Positions 1 to 12,244 of a stretch of DNA of 64,000 bases are shown piece after piece (the stretch's first letter is position 1; each line of letters starts with the position of its first letter). Both the position numbers and the translations under genes were made by a program. Below the pieces are notes generated by a model. The model had not been told where the DNA came from. It ran no database searches and saw only the letters and a list, made by a program, of their open reading frames with translations. Location: the NCBI GenBank assembly GCA_903813345.2, contig CAIIXF020000004.1:23501985-23565984 (forward strand), read 5' to 3'. This DNA comes from Owenia fusiformis (taxonomy: Eukaryota > Annelida > Polychaeta > Sabellida > Oweniidae).

Positions 1-105
1 AGCCCGGCAATCTTCCCAGGGAAATGAGATATCGTTTAATGTTTATAATTTTCGTTCAGTGGTAGTCGATTCTTGCTATTTAAGCCCTGTGAAGGTCTTA
101 ACATG
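1..105. repeat. Left arm of an inverted pair with 1028-1104
   Basis: The first ~105 bases match, in reverse complement and with indels, the stretch at about 1028-1104: shared CCGGCAAT, GATATCGTT, TTGCTATTT and AGCCCTG in the same order. The pair encloses a hairpin MITE and a SINE. The left end may lie outside the window, so its true boundary is unknown. Confidence 0.6.
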
Positions 106-301
106 CGTGACAGACGTGTTTAATGGAGTCTGTTTAGTCTCAAATTGACAATCTAAAAATATAATTCAAAGAAATAAATTGTGAAAATGCAATTATGATA
201 TTCGAACATACATTTGTATCTAAAAATCTAAAGATATGGATAAAATAAAAAAATATGTAACCGGTAAGTTTAATCTGTAATTTTTTATATGTTATAAACA
301 T
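106..301. other. AT-rich spacer, nothing recognised
   Basis: No coding signal, RNA gene or clear repeat is visible. Short open frames here have no recognisable content. Confidence 0.5.
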
Positions 302-432
302 TATTGAATGATTTGAAGAACAATACAGGATATATTCTGCTCGAGAAATTACGTATTGGACGAAGTCGAGTGCCAATACAAAATTTCGAGAGTGGAATAT
401 ATCCTGTATTGCACTTCAAATCATTCTATAAC
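302..432. mobile_element. Short hairpin MITE
   Basis: The ends are inverted copies: GAATGATTTGAAG, ACAATACAGGATATATTC on the left and their complements on the right (about 400-428), with a ~60-base centre. A related one-armed copy lies at 33097-33150. No coding capacity; probably a small non-autonomous DNA element. Confidence 0.7.
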
Positions 433-539
433 GTTTTTAACGTGTGATCCTCTGTATTACTACTGAGAATGTCCCCTTGGTACCAATATTTTTTTCTGTA
501 TTGCGACGGAGATGATCAATGGTGACAATCCCGGTAGCA

Positions 540-897
540 ATAGTCCACCCGTGTAGCTCAGCGGTAGCGCATGTACCTCTTACGCAATAGGTCCCGGATT
601 CGATCCCCGGTTCAGGCAAGACTTAATTTGCTTGTTTGCGTGAAGTACTTCAGGGTGTTTGACTGAGTGGTCCGCAACTCGTACAAAAGGCTGCGGTGTG
701 TACTTGTATGTCTAATTGTCTATGTATAAATGCACACAAAAGAACACAGGGCTCCTTCTAGGGTCTATCTTCCAGGTTAATTACGTAAATTACGACCGTA
801 TATATACGGGATATACCCAAGAGGTATTGCTCACTTTCATTGGTGGTAAACAAAATACAATACAATACAATACAATGCAATACAATACAATACAGAT
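540..897 (+). mobile_element. tRNA-derived SINE with AATAC tail
   Basis: The head (about 550-618) is tRNA-like, with a pol III A box TAGCTCAGCGG at 554-564 and a B box GGATTCGATCC at 596-606. An unrelated body follows. The unit ends in a pentamer tract (AATAC repeats, about 853-896), as expected of a SINE that ends in a simple repeat. The 5' acceptor half does not pair with the TTCAGGC at the 3' side, so it is not a working tRNA gene. I could not fix target-site duplications, so the left end is approximate. Confidence 0.7.
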
Positions 898-2013
898 TGG
901 TACAGCACAAGAACTGACCAATCAGAAGACTTCATTTTACAGATCATACGATAATAGTACAATAACGTCATTTCAAAGGCAATATAGTGAAATATTGGAC
1001 CAAGGGCCGAAGGCTCGCAAATACCACCGTTAACGACCAGGGCTGAAATAGCAAGAAAATCTTACGCACTGAACGATATCTAATTTCCCGGGGAAAATTG
1101 CCGGTCCAGAATATATTCTAGACCGGTCCATATGAACCGTCCATATGACGTCACACATTTCTCAGGTCGATATAGTAAAATGAATGCCTTCTAACACGCC
1201 TAATCATCGACAAGGTACAGTCACGTGACCGTGACAAAATATGCCGTAGTACACTTTTGATGTACAATGTCACTATTAACTGATTTTAAGCAAAGACTAT
1301 GATGTAGGTTTGATGCAGGTTTCAAAAATAAATTTGAGGAATACAAAAAGGATTTCCTGTTTGATTTCGCGTGTATTCGATTTCAAAGACATTTATTTTT
1401 CTAATTACGTTAAAAGATCTTCGAGCAGTGCTCGATTTTTTTCGTTGTACGTCTACCCATACAATTGTTCGGTTGGAAAAATGTTGTTTTTTAACATTTC
1501 CTTTGATAATTTTCTCCCCTGACGTCTCGGAGTGTCGAATATTTTAATGAGAATGTGTTTCTCTAAACTGCACAATTTAAGACGGGTTAAGATTTAATAA
1601 ATATTCATGCATTTGGTATAATTTAAAAAATCAGAAATGTACGTTGTCAACTCACAGTGTATGTTGTCCCTGTAATTGAAATTCATGAGTTATAATATTA
1701 AACATTGCAATGATTTAATTTCAAAATGCATTAAGGGTTTTATGCGTAACAAGTGATGTTCAACGAACATGCTCCTGTATCCCTAGTACAGATATACAGG
1801 TAAACGTGATTTTTTCGTTGAATGCTATTTTATTTTATGAAAGTGTTAATATGGTGATTAATATGTGACCATGGCGTGATATCTTCCGACCTTTTTGGCC
1901 ACTCGGCGTCGGTACGTTACGTTATGTTTAGTTGTACTTTTATGAATTTTAATAATCTCAAGGAGTTCATGGAGAGATCTATACTAGCAAGATGACTTTC
2001 AAAATTTATGCTA
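898..2013. other. Intergenic stretch with short inverted blocks
   Basis: No gene is recognised. It contains the right arm of the 1-105 pair (1028-1104), a small palindromic patch around 1098-1155 that includes TGACGTCA at 1146-1153, and a 72-base block (1194-1265) repeated in inverse orientation upstream of the sulfotransferase gene. The remainder to 2013 is AT-rich without visible structure. Confidence 0.5.
1194..1265. repeat. Inverted copy of the 8440-8511 upstream block
   Basis: By my count 67 of 72 bases match the reverse complement of 8440-8511. Both copies hold the E-box CACGTG. A looser match (TTGCCGG.CCAG) continues beyond the block, to about 1097 here and about 8545 on the other side. 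The other copy sits just upstream of the sulfotransferase exon, so this may be a displaced copy of its upstream region, or both may be parts of one repeat family. Confidence 0.75.
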
Positions 2014-4175
2014 TAGGGTGTCCCGAAAGTATGGGCCCCCTAGGCAGACATATACCAATGTCTCCATAGTATGTGTCATATATCATTTTAAAGCTCATCC
2101 AAAGTTATATTAATTTGCCGAGTATCATGGTTCAACTCACAAATGGAAAAAGTTACAGGAATACAAAAGTTAGTGTTTGACCAAAATTAAAGTCAGTTTT
2201 ACACCAAAACAATAGTCGGTGTGTCTCCTTAGCCGCCATGTTAACAGCAGCAATACTTTCCATATATGACCTTAAACAGGCTTCAAATAGGGACATGGCG
2301 TATAAGGCATAAGAAGAGTTCCCTTGGAGTATCTACCCTAAACGTCATCTTTTTAGAACTCAATAGCCATCCTATCTTCGAGAAGGCATCCATATTTTCT
2401 GTCAAAGGGTCGGGGCTGTTTCCAGGATACTGAAATGAACTTTTTAGACTGTGGACTACTCTGATAATTGCAACTTCCATTTTTCATGGAAGGTCACACA
2501 TTCCAACATATTTCAAACAGTCTGTATGATTATGCTAGGCACTTTCTGGGTAGTTGGACTTCATGTAGGGGTGGCAGACGGCCCTCGGGCCAATTCATAC
2601 CCCCACCCTAAGAAAACCTTGGGGGTACTTTAATACCACCTGATGAAAAGAATACTAATGCATGTCATATATTCATAGTTTTATAGTAGGCAGAGCATAC
2701 CATGGTTAGTCAGTGCCAGAAATGTCCAATCTCTAACTTATATGGTTACCATGGAAACAGTATTTATATCTCAAAATCTTCTCAATTTGACCTCCTCCAA
2801 AACATGTCCCTTAGCCCTCAAAGTGAAATATTTGCAAATTTGTTTGGATTTTGTGGCTGCAACTTTGTCAAAAGTTGTATAAATATGTATATATTCACAC
2901 TAAAGCACTAAAAAGTTGATATAATGCTCCAATAAATCAATAATATCTATCAAATATAGTCACACACAACTATTTTTAGGGAAAAGTGGGCGTGGCACTT
3001 TTTGGAACTTGTGTAATGGTTGCAGCATTAAGCGAAAAATACATATTACATCAACAATAATTGACATTTAATTATCATTTACTAACATTGTGTAACATTG
3101 TAATATGTTCATTATCATTATTAGATACTTAAATTATTTTATGTAAGTGTTATCATGAACTTTCCTTTTATCCCTATACCATACAAGGTGGGCATCACCA
3201 ATGGTGTCAAACTAACTTTTCTGTTTAACTTATTTTTTACCATAGACAAGGGAAAAAGCTTTACTTGAAGTCGTGACCTCATTAGGTGCTATGTATATGG
3301 ATAGATGGATTGATACTAGTCGGTAGATGGCAGCACTTGTGCTAGTTGGGCTAGATACAAGTATTTACCATTGACTTGACATGTGTCACTTAGTCTATTG
3401 ATTTACCATATTCGTTCTGTTGGATTAAAGTAAAACTGCATTTGCATTGAATTTGATGATGTTCAGATTGTGTTTGAAACTTGATGATAATCAGAAGTGT
3501 TTGAAACTGAATGTTGTTCAGATTGTGTACACATGAACTTTAATAGGACCACTGAAACAATAAGTCAATGATTAAGATTCTTTAAAATTATCTCAATGAG
3601 AATTTAGTCTGTTAACCTATAGTTAAACTACACTTCAGCAAGATTTCGAAGCTATATAGCAAATCTCATAATTTGCAACTTTTTCATTATTTGATAATTT
3701 AACCCATTATTCTTTATTGCTGATTTAAAAATTGCAAGGAATTCAAATGACCTAGGGAAGCCAGTGATATGAATTGGCCTTATTCATTAAGTTACATTAA
3801 AATGAAAAATTGTGAAGAACAGGAGAACTGTTCCACGGCTTCACAGGAAATATGGAAGCAAAGTCAACAAGGGATGTGGGAACTAGGCTGTTAACATATA
3901 GAGATTTAGAACTCTCCAGGGAAGTGTCTCTATTTGGTATAAAATACACAGGTCTATTCATGCACACCATTTTAAATATGAATCAAAATTAGTGATATCC
4001 ATGTTTCTGGTGAAAGCATTAATTGAAAGAGACAAACATCCTACCCCAATGGTATAAAATATAAGGAAGTCCGAAGCAGTAAAAAGGTATACCATTTTAG
4101 ATTTGATTGAACAAATTGAATCAGAGGCAATTTTTAAATTTCGATATATTAAAAGAGGCTCTCTTGGTTACCCCC

Positions 4176-4979
4176 CTATCACACCAAACTAGTTCTTACC
4201 CGTTCTTGCCAGTCCTACGAAAATGTCGTCAAAAGGGCTCAATCTGGCTGTGGTCGTGAAATATGTCTGAAATAATTAGCTTCTTCGTTCTTAAACAGTC
4301 TTCAATACGTCCATCTCGTTCGCAGTTCGTTCAGGTCGCACCACGTCGGAGTGCAACGTCGTAGAACGCGTCCCTTAGTCTAGAAGGTCAACATGACCTG
4401 ATTACAGAACGGTGTGGTCGTCATCGAATTTTGAATCGATTCAAAATTCTAAAATCACATTCCCGTCTGAGAACGTTCATAAAGTTCGTAAATAGACCTT
4501 AGAAAGTTGCAGCTACGTTCATTCCGTTCGCACACAGTTTAAAACCGGTTTTGAAGAACGCAGTGGCAACTTGTTTGGTGTGATAGCTATATTTTTGCTA
4601 ACTCGTTCATAAGCAGTGTTAAATACGTTCTTAATCAGTTTAAACCCGTTTGCAATTAGTTCTACCTCGTTCTCAACACGTCCACAGACAGTTCAACTCG
4701 TTGTTAAAACGTCACCAGTAGGATTGAAGTACGACGGTTCCGTTCGCGTTCGTAGTACGTCCAGCTCGTCGTTAGTACGTTGTCACTCATTCTAATTGTA
4801 GAACGTGACGACCACGAGAACATTTTGAGCATTGTCTAAGTTCTAGAGGACCGACCCGTTCGAGTACGTTCGATGAAGTTTGTAAATAGATCCCAAACGG
4901 TTCTTAGTAGGTCCAGTCCGTTCGTATACAGTTGAAGCCTGTTTTCGAGAACGCAGTGAGAACTAGTTTGGTGTGATAG
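4176..4979. mobile_element. Nested two-unit MITE with 21-bp terminal repeats
   Basis: The first 21 bases and the last 21 are exact reverse complements (core ATCACACCAAACTAG). The same right-end sequence, GAACGCAGTGGCAACT followed by TTGGTGTGATAG, also occurs internally at about 4553-4588, so the element looks like two units in tandem. The interior is rich in GTTC/GAAC and ACGT-type words. The flanks TTACCC and GGGTAA are also inverted, so the true ends may lie a few bases further out. Confidence 0.8.
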
Positions 4980-5116
4980 TAGGGTAAGATGGGAGAATTA
5001 GCTGCATGTTAAAGGTGCCGCTTTGTTCAGTTTATAACAAAATTGATATTAAGCCCGAAACAGTAAGAAATGTTAAGCAAATATTTCATTCTATGGAGGG
5101 CAATACCTGTTCATCT

Positions 5117-5191
5117 TTCAATGATTTTTGCAATATGTATTGCCCGCAGCCCGTAGGGCGATGGTAATACATGTTGCAAAAATCATTGAAA
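5117..5191. repeat. Short perfect-stem hairpin
   Basis: TTTCAATGATTTTTGCAA at 5117-5134 pairs with its complement at 5174-5191, extended by near-matches (ATGTATT / AATACAT) towards a GC-rich centre around 5150. Flanking GGGCAATAC words repeat on both sides. Probably a MITE remnant. Confidence 0.6.
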
Positions 5192-7940
5192 GTGCAGTTG
5201 TCAGAATCCCCAGGCGGGCAATACGCTGGACAATACGTCTTTTGAATAAGGAAATTATTCAGGGAGCTGTGAAATACGCTGGTATTTTTAGTCACATGGT
5301 TCTGAATTAGCCAATCAAATCACACGATTTATAGCAATGATGCAATAATTAGTGCTACTTCCATGAACACCCGTTTTGTAGAATAAGATTCTGATTCTCG
5401 TATTTGGTATATATATGAATTAGACAAAGGCAAATCCAGTCGAACATCTTGTTGAGCATCAAACAAAGGTACAAGCTATATATCATTTCTCAAAATGGCC
5501 ATTTTACTGAAGAAATTGTCAAAAGATTATATGTATCATGTTTTAATGTATTTAGGTTTAAATATAGCTGTCTTAATAAGTACACATGATGAAAATACAG
5601 GCACAAACAAAATGCATAGTTTCTGAAACCCTGCGTTTTGATAATTGATAAATTGAATGATATTGGCTAAAAGCTTCTGTCAGAATTGAAACAATATTTC
5701 CCCAAGAAAAGTCAACATTTCAAAACAACAGCAATAGCTAGAACTATCCTATTTAGATGTTTACTTGACAGTATGGAAAATTGGGGAAGCCTGACAGAGA
5801 ATCATAACAGATAGAGGTAGAAAGATTTGATAAAGAAAATGGAGTTTTGGTGTGGGAGGGGGGGGGGGGGCGTGTAATTGTATACTTGTTTATAAAATTG
5901 ATAAAATGACATAGTCTAGACAAGGATAGGCATTTGCCATAATAAACTATGAGGGATAATGACTCATAAACTTACACAATGGAGATTTGGGGTAGTAATA
6001 TGGAACATATGTTATATGGAAACTGTAACCTTATAAGATCTTGTCCAGTATTTCAGTCATACCTGATTATAAAGGACCATTGGTGTTACAGCATCAGGGC
6101 ATATTACATATAATATTTAATCATGACCATCATTTCTACTGTGCCAAAATACTTCAACCAATTTTAAAATGGAATACGAGAACAAGATTTCTTATTTTAG
6201 GTTATATTCATATGTCTAATAATATTTGGTATTAAACATATTAACTTTTATTGTTTTTATACACTAAACAGATTTGTTTAGATATTATTTTAAGTTTTAA
6301 CATAACAAACCACTTTCCAGGTTGAAGGAATCACTAAAGGTACAGCATTTCAGAAATGTGTAAATTGTTTATATTTCATTATTTTGTGAAATACTAAAAG
6401 GAGTTTTACCCGTACCTTGTTGACCATGAGTCAATGAATGCATTATGTAATATCTGCAAAATGATGCACTATGCAATTCATACATGGAATAATTTATTTT
6501 GCCATATTGGAATCAAGTATTTTCGTTAATCCATTGGATAGATCATGCATTACCTGATGTTGATAATAGAATCAGTTAGTCAATTGTAAGACACCATTTA
6601 TCCGAGAAAATCTTAGTTATGTATTAAGGCAGGGCATAACATTTCACATATCATTTATACATGTTTACTACATCTATGGTTCCAATGTCATTTAAGCCTG
6701 ATTTGGTGCAAATGTCAAAGCATAACATCAACTCTAAAGTAGTTTAATTCAATGAAAATTAAAAATATCAAAATCGACAATTACTGTCCGCCATCTTAGA
6801 TGCGAAGGTTACGGCCGTTACCTTCGCTTGGTACTGATCAGTGTCGGTCCATTACTTTTCAATTGCATAAAATGGCTCTAACCCTGACAAATGTATTAAT
6901 CAATTTTAACTCATAGCTCTTGATCAATGAAACTATTTATATTCTAGGTTCAAGTCAATGAATACGACTTTGACAAGCTAAAAAGACTAAGGACCTCTAG
7001 GACTTAAAAGTTAATTTGACCATTAATGACCTATGATAGGGAAGGGTCATGATAACACTTATATAAAATATTTAAAGTATCTTATAATGATAATGAACAT
7101 ACTACAATGTTACACAATGTTAGTAGATGCTAATTAAATGTCAATTGTTGTTAGTGTAATAAGTATTTTTCATTTAATGCTGCAACAATTACACAAGTAC
7201 CAAAAAGTGCCACGCCCACTTTTCCCTAAAAGCAGTTGTGTGTGACTACATTTGATAAATATTATTAATTTATGAGATCATCATATCAAGTTTTTAGTGC
7301 TTTAGTGTGAATACATACATATTAATTCATCTTTTGACAAAGTTGCAGCCACAAAATCCAAACAGATTTGCAAATATTTCACTTTGAGAACTTAAGGACA
7401 CATTTGGGACGGGGTCAAATTGAGAAGATTGTGAGATATAAATACTGTTTCCATGGTAACCATATAAGTCAGAGATTGGAAATTTCTGGCACTGACTAAA
7501 CATGGCATGCCCTACCCACTATAAAACGATGAATATCTGATATGCATTAGTATTATTTTAATTGGGTGGTATTAAAGTACCCCCAAGGTTTTTTTGGGGT
7601 AGGGGTATAAATTGGCCTGAGGGCCTTCTGCCACCCCTACATAAAGTCCAACTACCCAGAAAGTGTCTATTATAATTATACAAATTGTTTGAAATATGTT
7701 GGAATGTGTGACCTTCCATGAAAAGCAGGATCCATTTCTAGAGCACTTCTACAGAATAGTCCACAGTCTATTTTGACAAAACGCTAATTTTTGAAATGTC
7801 TGTTACTTTTTACCATTTGAACCATCATATTTGGCAAATCAATGTAACTTTGGATAAGCTTAAAAATGATATATGACACATACTATGGAGACATTGGTAT
7901 ATGTCTGCCTAGGGACGGGGGCATACTTTGGGACACTGTA

Positions 7941-8439
7941 TATCTGGAAAGTGCAGAAGTTCAAAAGCCAGGTATTGAACACAAAAAAAAGAATTAGTAA
8001 CATTGAAATTTAATCATATCAATGACAATTTTATAGATTAACGGAAAAAATATTAGGGTAAATATATCTGATATGCCTATTAAATATTATTACTTTATTA
8101 TCAAATATGTTCCTTCTATTACACGTACATTATAGCATTTCATTCACTGTAAAATTAACTGTGAATTGAGATCTGTAAGGCCAATGTGACAACATACATT
8201 CGAGTTTTGAGAAATTCAGTCAAGATTTAGAGATCCCTGACGTACTGGGTAGATCTATAACAAGATATTGAAGTTGCTGAGGATCATTTAAAGTAGATAT
8301 GCATATTTGCAACTTAATTACAAATCGAATGCAACAACTACCTGATGATGAACTGACACAATATTGATCAAATCAATGCTAGTTCTTTCCTCGCTTCCTC
8401 ATTCTAGAAAATGGCGATCTAAATGGCGGAAATGACATA
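7941..8439. other. Spacer before the sulfotransferase gene
   Basis: AT-rich sequence without recognisable coding content or repeats. Confidence 0.5.
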
Positions 8440-8511
8440 GTACATCAAAAGTGTACTACGGTATATTTTGTCAATGTCACGTGACTGTACCTTGTCGATG
8501 GTCAGGCGTGT
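8440..8511. promoter_or_regulatory. Possible upstream regulatory block with CACGTG
   Basis: This 72-base block lies 71 bases before the first coding exon at 8582 and matches 1194-1265 in inverse orientation (67 of 72 by eye). It contains the palindromic E-box CACGTG. Because a splice acceptor directly precedes the start codon, this block lies in an intron or upstream of the coding exon. A regulatory role is inference; it could equally be a dispersed repeat. Confidence 0.4.
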
Positions 8512-8581
8512 CTAAACGAGCACTAAAACCCCTAGAACTGGCCCGGCAAGGTGGTAATAATGTATGTTTCATCATTTCCAG

Positions 8582-9970
8582 ATGGCGATACTGGGCAAAA
8601 CATGCATGGTGTTTCTACTCGGCATGATATTAATATGCGCAGTGATGTACTACATCTCCTCCGAATACCACATTACTAAAAAGTACTCTCTGCTTGAGCA
8701 AGCGAAAGAAAACACAAATTCAAAAGATGACGGGGTTGACGGTATCGAAAAGGGGGTAAAGAAATATGCAGAATATTAAGAAACATAAAGCCAGATAAAA
8801 CTATAACGTCAAAACGTGATTGGTATAAGCTCTGTTACACAAGGAACTGCATGCATTTCAGCTGTTAAATTGGTGTTGCCATATTACCAAAACGCATCTA
8901 AGAAGAGCTTTCCGAAACACCGGATCTTACTCGAATTGATTTCCTCCACTGGACCAAAAATTTATATTTTTCATAAATGTCGACCTTAAATTAAAAAAAG
9001 AATTATGTATTCTAAACTCCTCAATGCGCTAGCTATGAACGGGTGGGGGAGGGGGAGTAATCAGGTTTGCCAAGGTCTTTTAATGGCTTTTAAACTTTCT
9101 ATTCTCTATTTACAGGTAGTGGGTAATCAGAAACTTAACGAAACGTTCAATGATCGGAAGAAACTTCTGGAAACTGTCTGTGACGAAATCTACAATGGAC
9201 ACAGACCTTCCATCAAATCGTTGAAGTTTCCAAATATAATTGTAAATGACAAACTGAAAATTCTCTATTGCAAAGTTCCAAAAGTTGCTTGTTCGAATTG
9301 GCTGCGTCTTCTGTATATTGCTGATGCTAAACTATCCAACATCACTCCAAGTGACAAAATTATTGAAACAATACATATTATTGAAGAAGGCCTACGGACG
9401 AAATATTTCCCAACGTTGGATATGTATTCAAATCAGGACAAACAATATAGAATTCGTAATTATCTGAAATTCACGTTTGTTAGAGATCCATTTGAAAGGA
9501 TATTTTCAGCCTATTTGAATAAGTTTGTGAAAACTCCAGATATGCATTTTCGTAAAGATTTTGGTGTCGAAATGTACAGATTGATAAATGAGGACGTTCC
9601 ACCTGATGATTTTAAAACGGGAGATAATATAACGTTCCGTCAGTTTATTAAAACCTTAGTTCATCCTCGGATTGGAAGGCCGTTTAACGAACACTGGCAA
9701 CAATACGCAGAGCTTTGCCACCCTTGTTCTATAAAATATGACATCATAGGCAAATATGAAACTATGGATACTGACGTGCTATACACACTTAACAAAATGG
9801 GGCTTGATGGCAACATGTCGTCATTTTTAGGGCAAAGGTATAAACATTCGAACACTAAAGAACTACTACCGAAGGCATATAAAACTGTTCCTAAAGATGA
9901 TTTGAACAAGCTCAAGGCTTTATATGGAGCTGATTTCAGATTATTCGGTTATAATTCATCATCTTTGTAA
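8582..9970 (+). CDS. Carbohydrate sulfotransferase (HNK-1ST/CHST8-14 type), two coding exons
   Basis: Predicted Golgi type II enzyme that moves sulfate from PAPS to a glycan. Coding exons are 8582-8755 (58 residues) and 9116-9970. The intron has a GTAAAG donor and a strong CTCTATTTACAG acceptor, and both ends are phase 0, giving 342 residues, a normal length for the family. Residues ~9-26 form the signal anchor (FLLGMILICAVMYY). The 5'-phosphosulfate-binding motif is KVPKVACSNWLRLL (111-124) and the 3'-phosphate motif is FVRDPFERIFSAY (179-191). The family C-terminal pattern follows: NEHW at 249, LCHPC at 258-262, IGKYET at 269-274. The start codon sits directly after a splice acceptor (TTTCCAG), so an untranslated exon should lie upstream. 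The acceptor substrate cannot be told. The gene looks intact. Confidence 0.93.
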
Positions 9971-10785
9971 ATACTGTAACCATAGGAGCTAAAAGGCGGA
10001 GGAATATTGTTATTGATTTCTCAGTTACGAATTTGAGCATAATTTACTAACATCAGTGACCTAATTTAGATTTACATGTTCAAATTTAAGGATGGTATTG
10101 TCGTAACGTGTTTGCCTTCATTAATGGTGATGGTATTTTCTGAATCAAAGTTGAACACATCATCTGAATTTTTTTTGTTAGATTTGTGGATTTTTCAAAG
10201 AACTGGTATTATATATAGAAGATTGGATTAAAGAATTAAGTGGTCAATATACGGCAATAAGTCGCATATCCGATAACGTTCATGATACTTAATGCGAAGA
10301 GGAGGGAAAGCCCCAGAGTCTAAAGATGACAGACATAATTACCTCTCTTGCTTACCACCTTCGTTCGTTCAAATTTTCATCGGCTAGTTATCAAATACTA
10401 CACTTCGATGGGATGTTTTAATTGATATAGGCATATTCCGTACACCTTTCTTTATCTTGATGTGAAATGAGAAGCTATGATATTGGTTTACGCGCCAGAA
10501 ATGAACATAATATTATTCGAAGCGTATTTCGAAGATTTTGAAACCGCCATTGATGACGTCATTTGTTTGTCGACTTTTGACCAATCAGCGACGATGTCAT
10601 CTCAATACAGATTTACATTATAAGCGTATGTCATCTTTGAACCCTGGTGTTTCTCCCCCTCTGCTTAATGCGTGAGTATGAGACGGTGAGGTGTCAACTT
10701 TACGATTGATAATATCCGTCGAAATAAACGCACACTGGCTTGGAAAGCATTTTTCCCAATTTTTAAATGCATTGGCAAACTAGAA
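9971..10785. other. 3' flank of the sulfotransferase gene
   Basis: Presumed 3' UTR and intergenic DNA. A patch at 10540-10640 holds TGACGTCA (10554-10561) and CCAATCAG, both promoter-like words, but no exon follows that I can recognise. AATAAA occurs near 10727. Confidence 0.4.
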
Positions 10786-11062
10786 AATTTCTTATGTTGA
10801 AAAGCTCCCTTGTCCTATAGGCACCAGCATATAAAATTTGAACTAAATCCGCAAACTAGTATTTGATATATCGAAGATTACATTTTCTGAAAAATGGGGG
10901 CCATTTTAGAATACGCGGCCATGTTGAACATTCCTTATCGAGCAGAGGACACCCGGACGGACACACGAATGTACGAACAATCAAACGAACGAACAAACGG
11001 ACGGATTGACGCCGGACGGCTTCTCTTTATCCCCCTTGAAATTCGTTTGGTGGGATAACAAG
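10786..11062. repeat. Dispersed repeat with GGACGG tract
   Basis: This stretch resembles 35165-35440 in style: an affected 'AAATTTGAACTAAATC' core, a GGCCATTTTA word, then tandem ACGGAC/AACGAAC words. It looks like a degenerate copy of a moderately repeated family. No coding content. Confidence 0.4.
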
Positions 11063-12244
11063 ATCCGTCAATAAATTACGCAATTGAATCTCTATTATCT
11101 CCTGTATAAAACATTAATAAAATGTATCATATTTAAATGTCAACAATAAATCCTAGTAATGTTGAGTTTTCCATTATTTGACCTTCCTCCCCGAATTAAA
11201 AATGAATGCACTACATGTATCAAAGGCTAAACTGAATTATATTCGGGAGTAGGACTATTAAAACAACCAGCAGACGAATTCAGGGTCGAAAATAAAAACG
11301 TGAGGAGTGTTTTGTTTTCAATATACAAAACTATCTCAATCCTGCATTCTGTCGCTAATACGTATACTCAATAGTGATCTAATACTGTTTAGGTTTACAA
11401 TGTAAACCATCTGGATTTAATACACGCACCCACCTATCACTATCGTATTGCAGGATTTAATGAGAAACACCTCAATATTTACACTTGACAAAGGTTGAGA
11501 GGTATGTATTTGTTTTGATAAATCACTCATTGAAAATACCATGAAGTATGCTAACAAATGGAGAATCAAGATAAATGCAATAAAAGAAATATTGGATGAA
11601 TTCCTATCAGAAAAATTGCAGACATGACTGATTCAAGTGTTGGTCATGAAAACGATGTTATTCATAATGATTTAGAAATGACATTGACGTGGGACAAAAC
11701 GGCTGCGGTGCTTAAGCAATTGACCGAGGAGCAATATTCACATTTTAAGTCATTTTGAAACTTTTTTCGTGCAGTCAGATATATGAAAAAAAGATACAGC
11801 ATTTTTATCAGTACTTATTGATAAAAGTATTTTATTGATTAAAGATTTTAAAGATTAAAGATTAATTAATTGATTATAGATTAAGATATTAAAGATTTAC
11901 TTTCCTGTTATCTCAGAATCTGCTTGGAACTGTACCATTGGATTTCTATATGTGTACAGTGTACACAATTTGAGAAATTATTGGCACACATGAAACATAT
12001 TTAAAACAGCATTTATATTATTCAAAAACGTTTAGGATCAATATTTCCCAGTTCTCTGAAGGTGTAAAAATGAAAATACCTGGGTGTTAATGGTGCAATC
12101 TTATAGTCAATAAAACGATATCGTTGTTTTTGGATAAAAAACATAAGTCCCCGATTCACACGGTCCTTTTAATTGAGTTTAAACCAAACCATAGATATAT
12201 TCTTGAATGTTCACGTTTAAATGATATTATATTAAAATGTTATC
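11063..12244. other. AT-rich spacer
   Basis: No gene or RNA recognised. A local run of GATTAAAGATT words (about 11835-11900) is low-complexity sequence. Confidence 0.5.

Larger units (their letters stand above)
2014..7940. mobile_element. 5.9-kb long-inverted-repeat (foldback) element
   Basis: The left arm, about 2014-3180, reappears inverted at about 7030-7940. The outermost bases are TATAGGGTGTCCC on the left and, in complement, TATACAGTGTCCC on the right, a pattern typical of Tc1/mariner-type ends next to a TA target. Shared arm segments include the CTACCCAGAAAGTG stretch, the GTGGGCGTGGCAC stretch and the ATGTTACACAATGTTAG stretch. The core (3180-7030) has no recognisable protein and holds a nested MITE (4176-4979) and a short hairpin (5117-5191). 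It is a non-autonomous element; no transposase is seen. Confidence 0.85.

Noticed and set aside
550-618. Functional tRNA gene
   Set aside because: The 5' strand does not pair with the 3' acceptor strand, and the sequence continues into a SINE body and simple-repeat tail.
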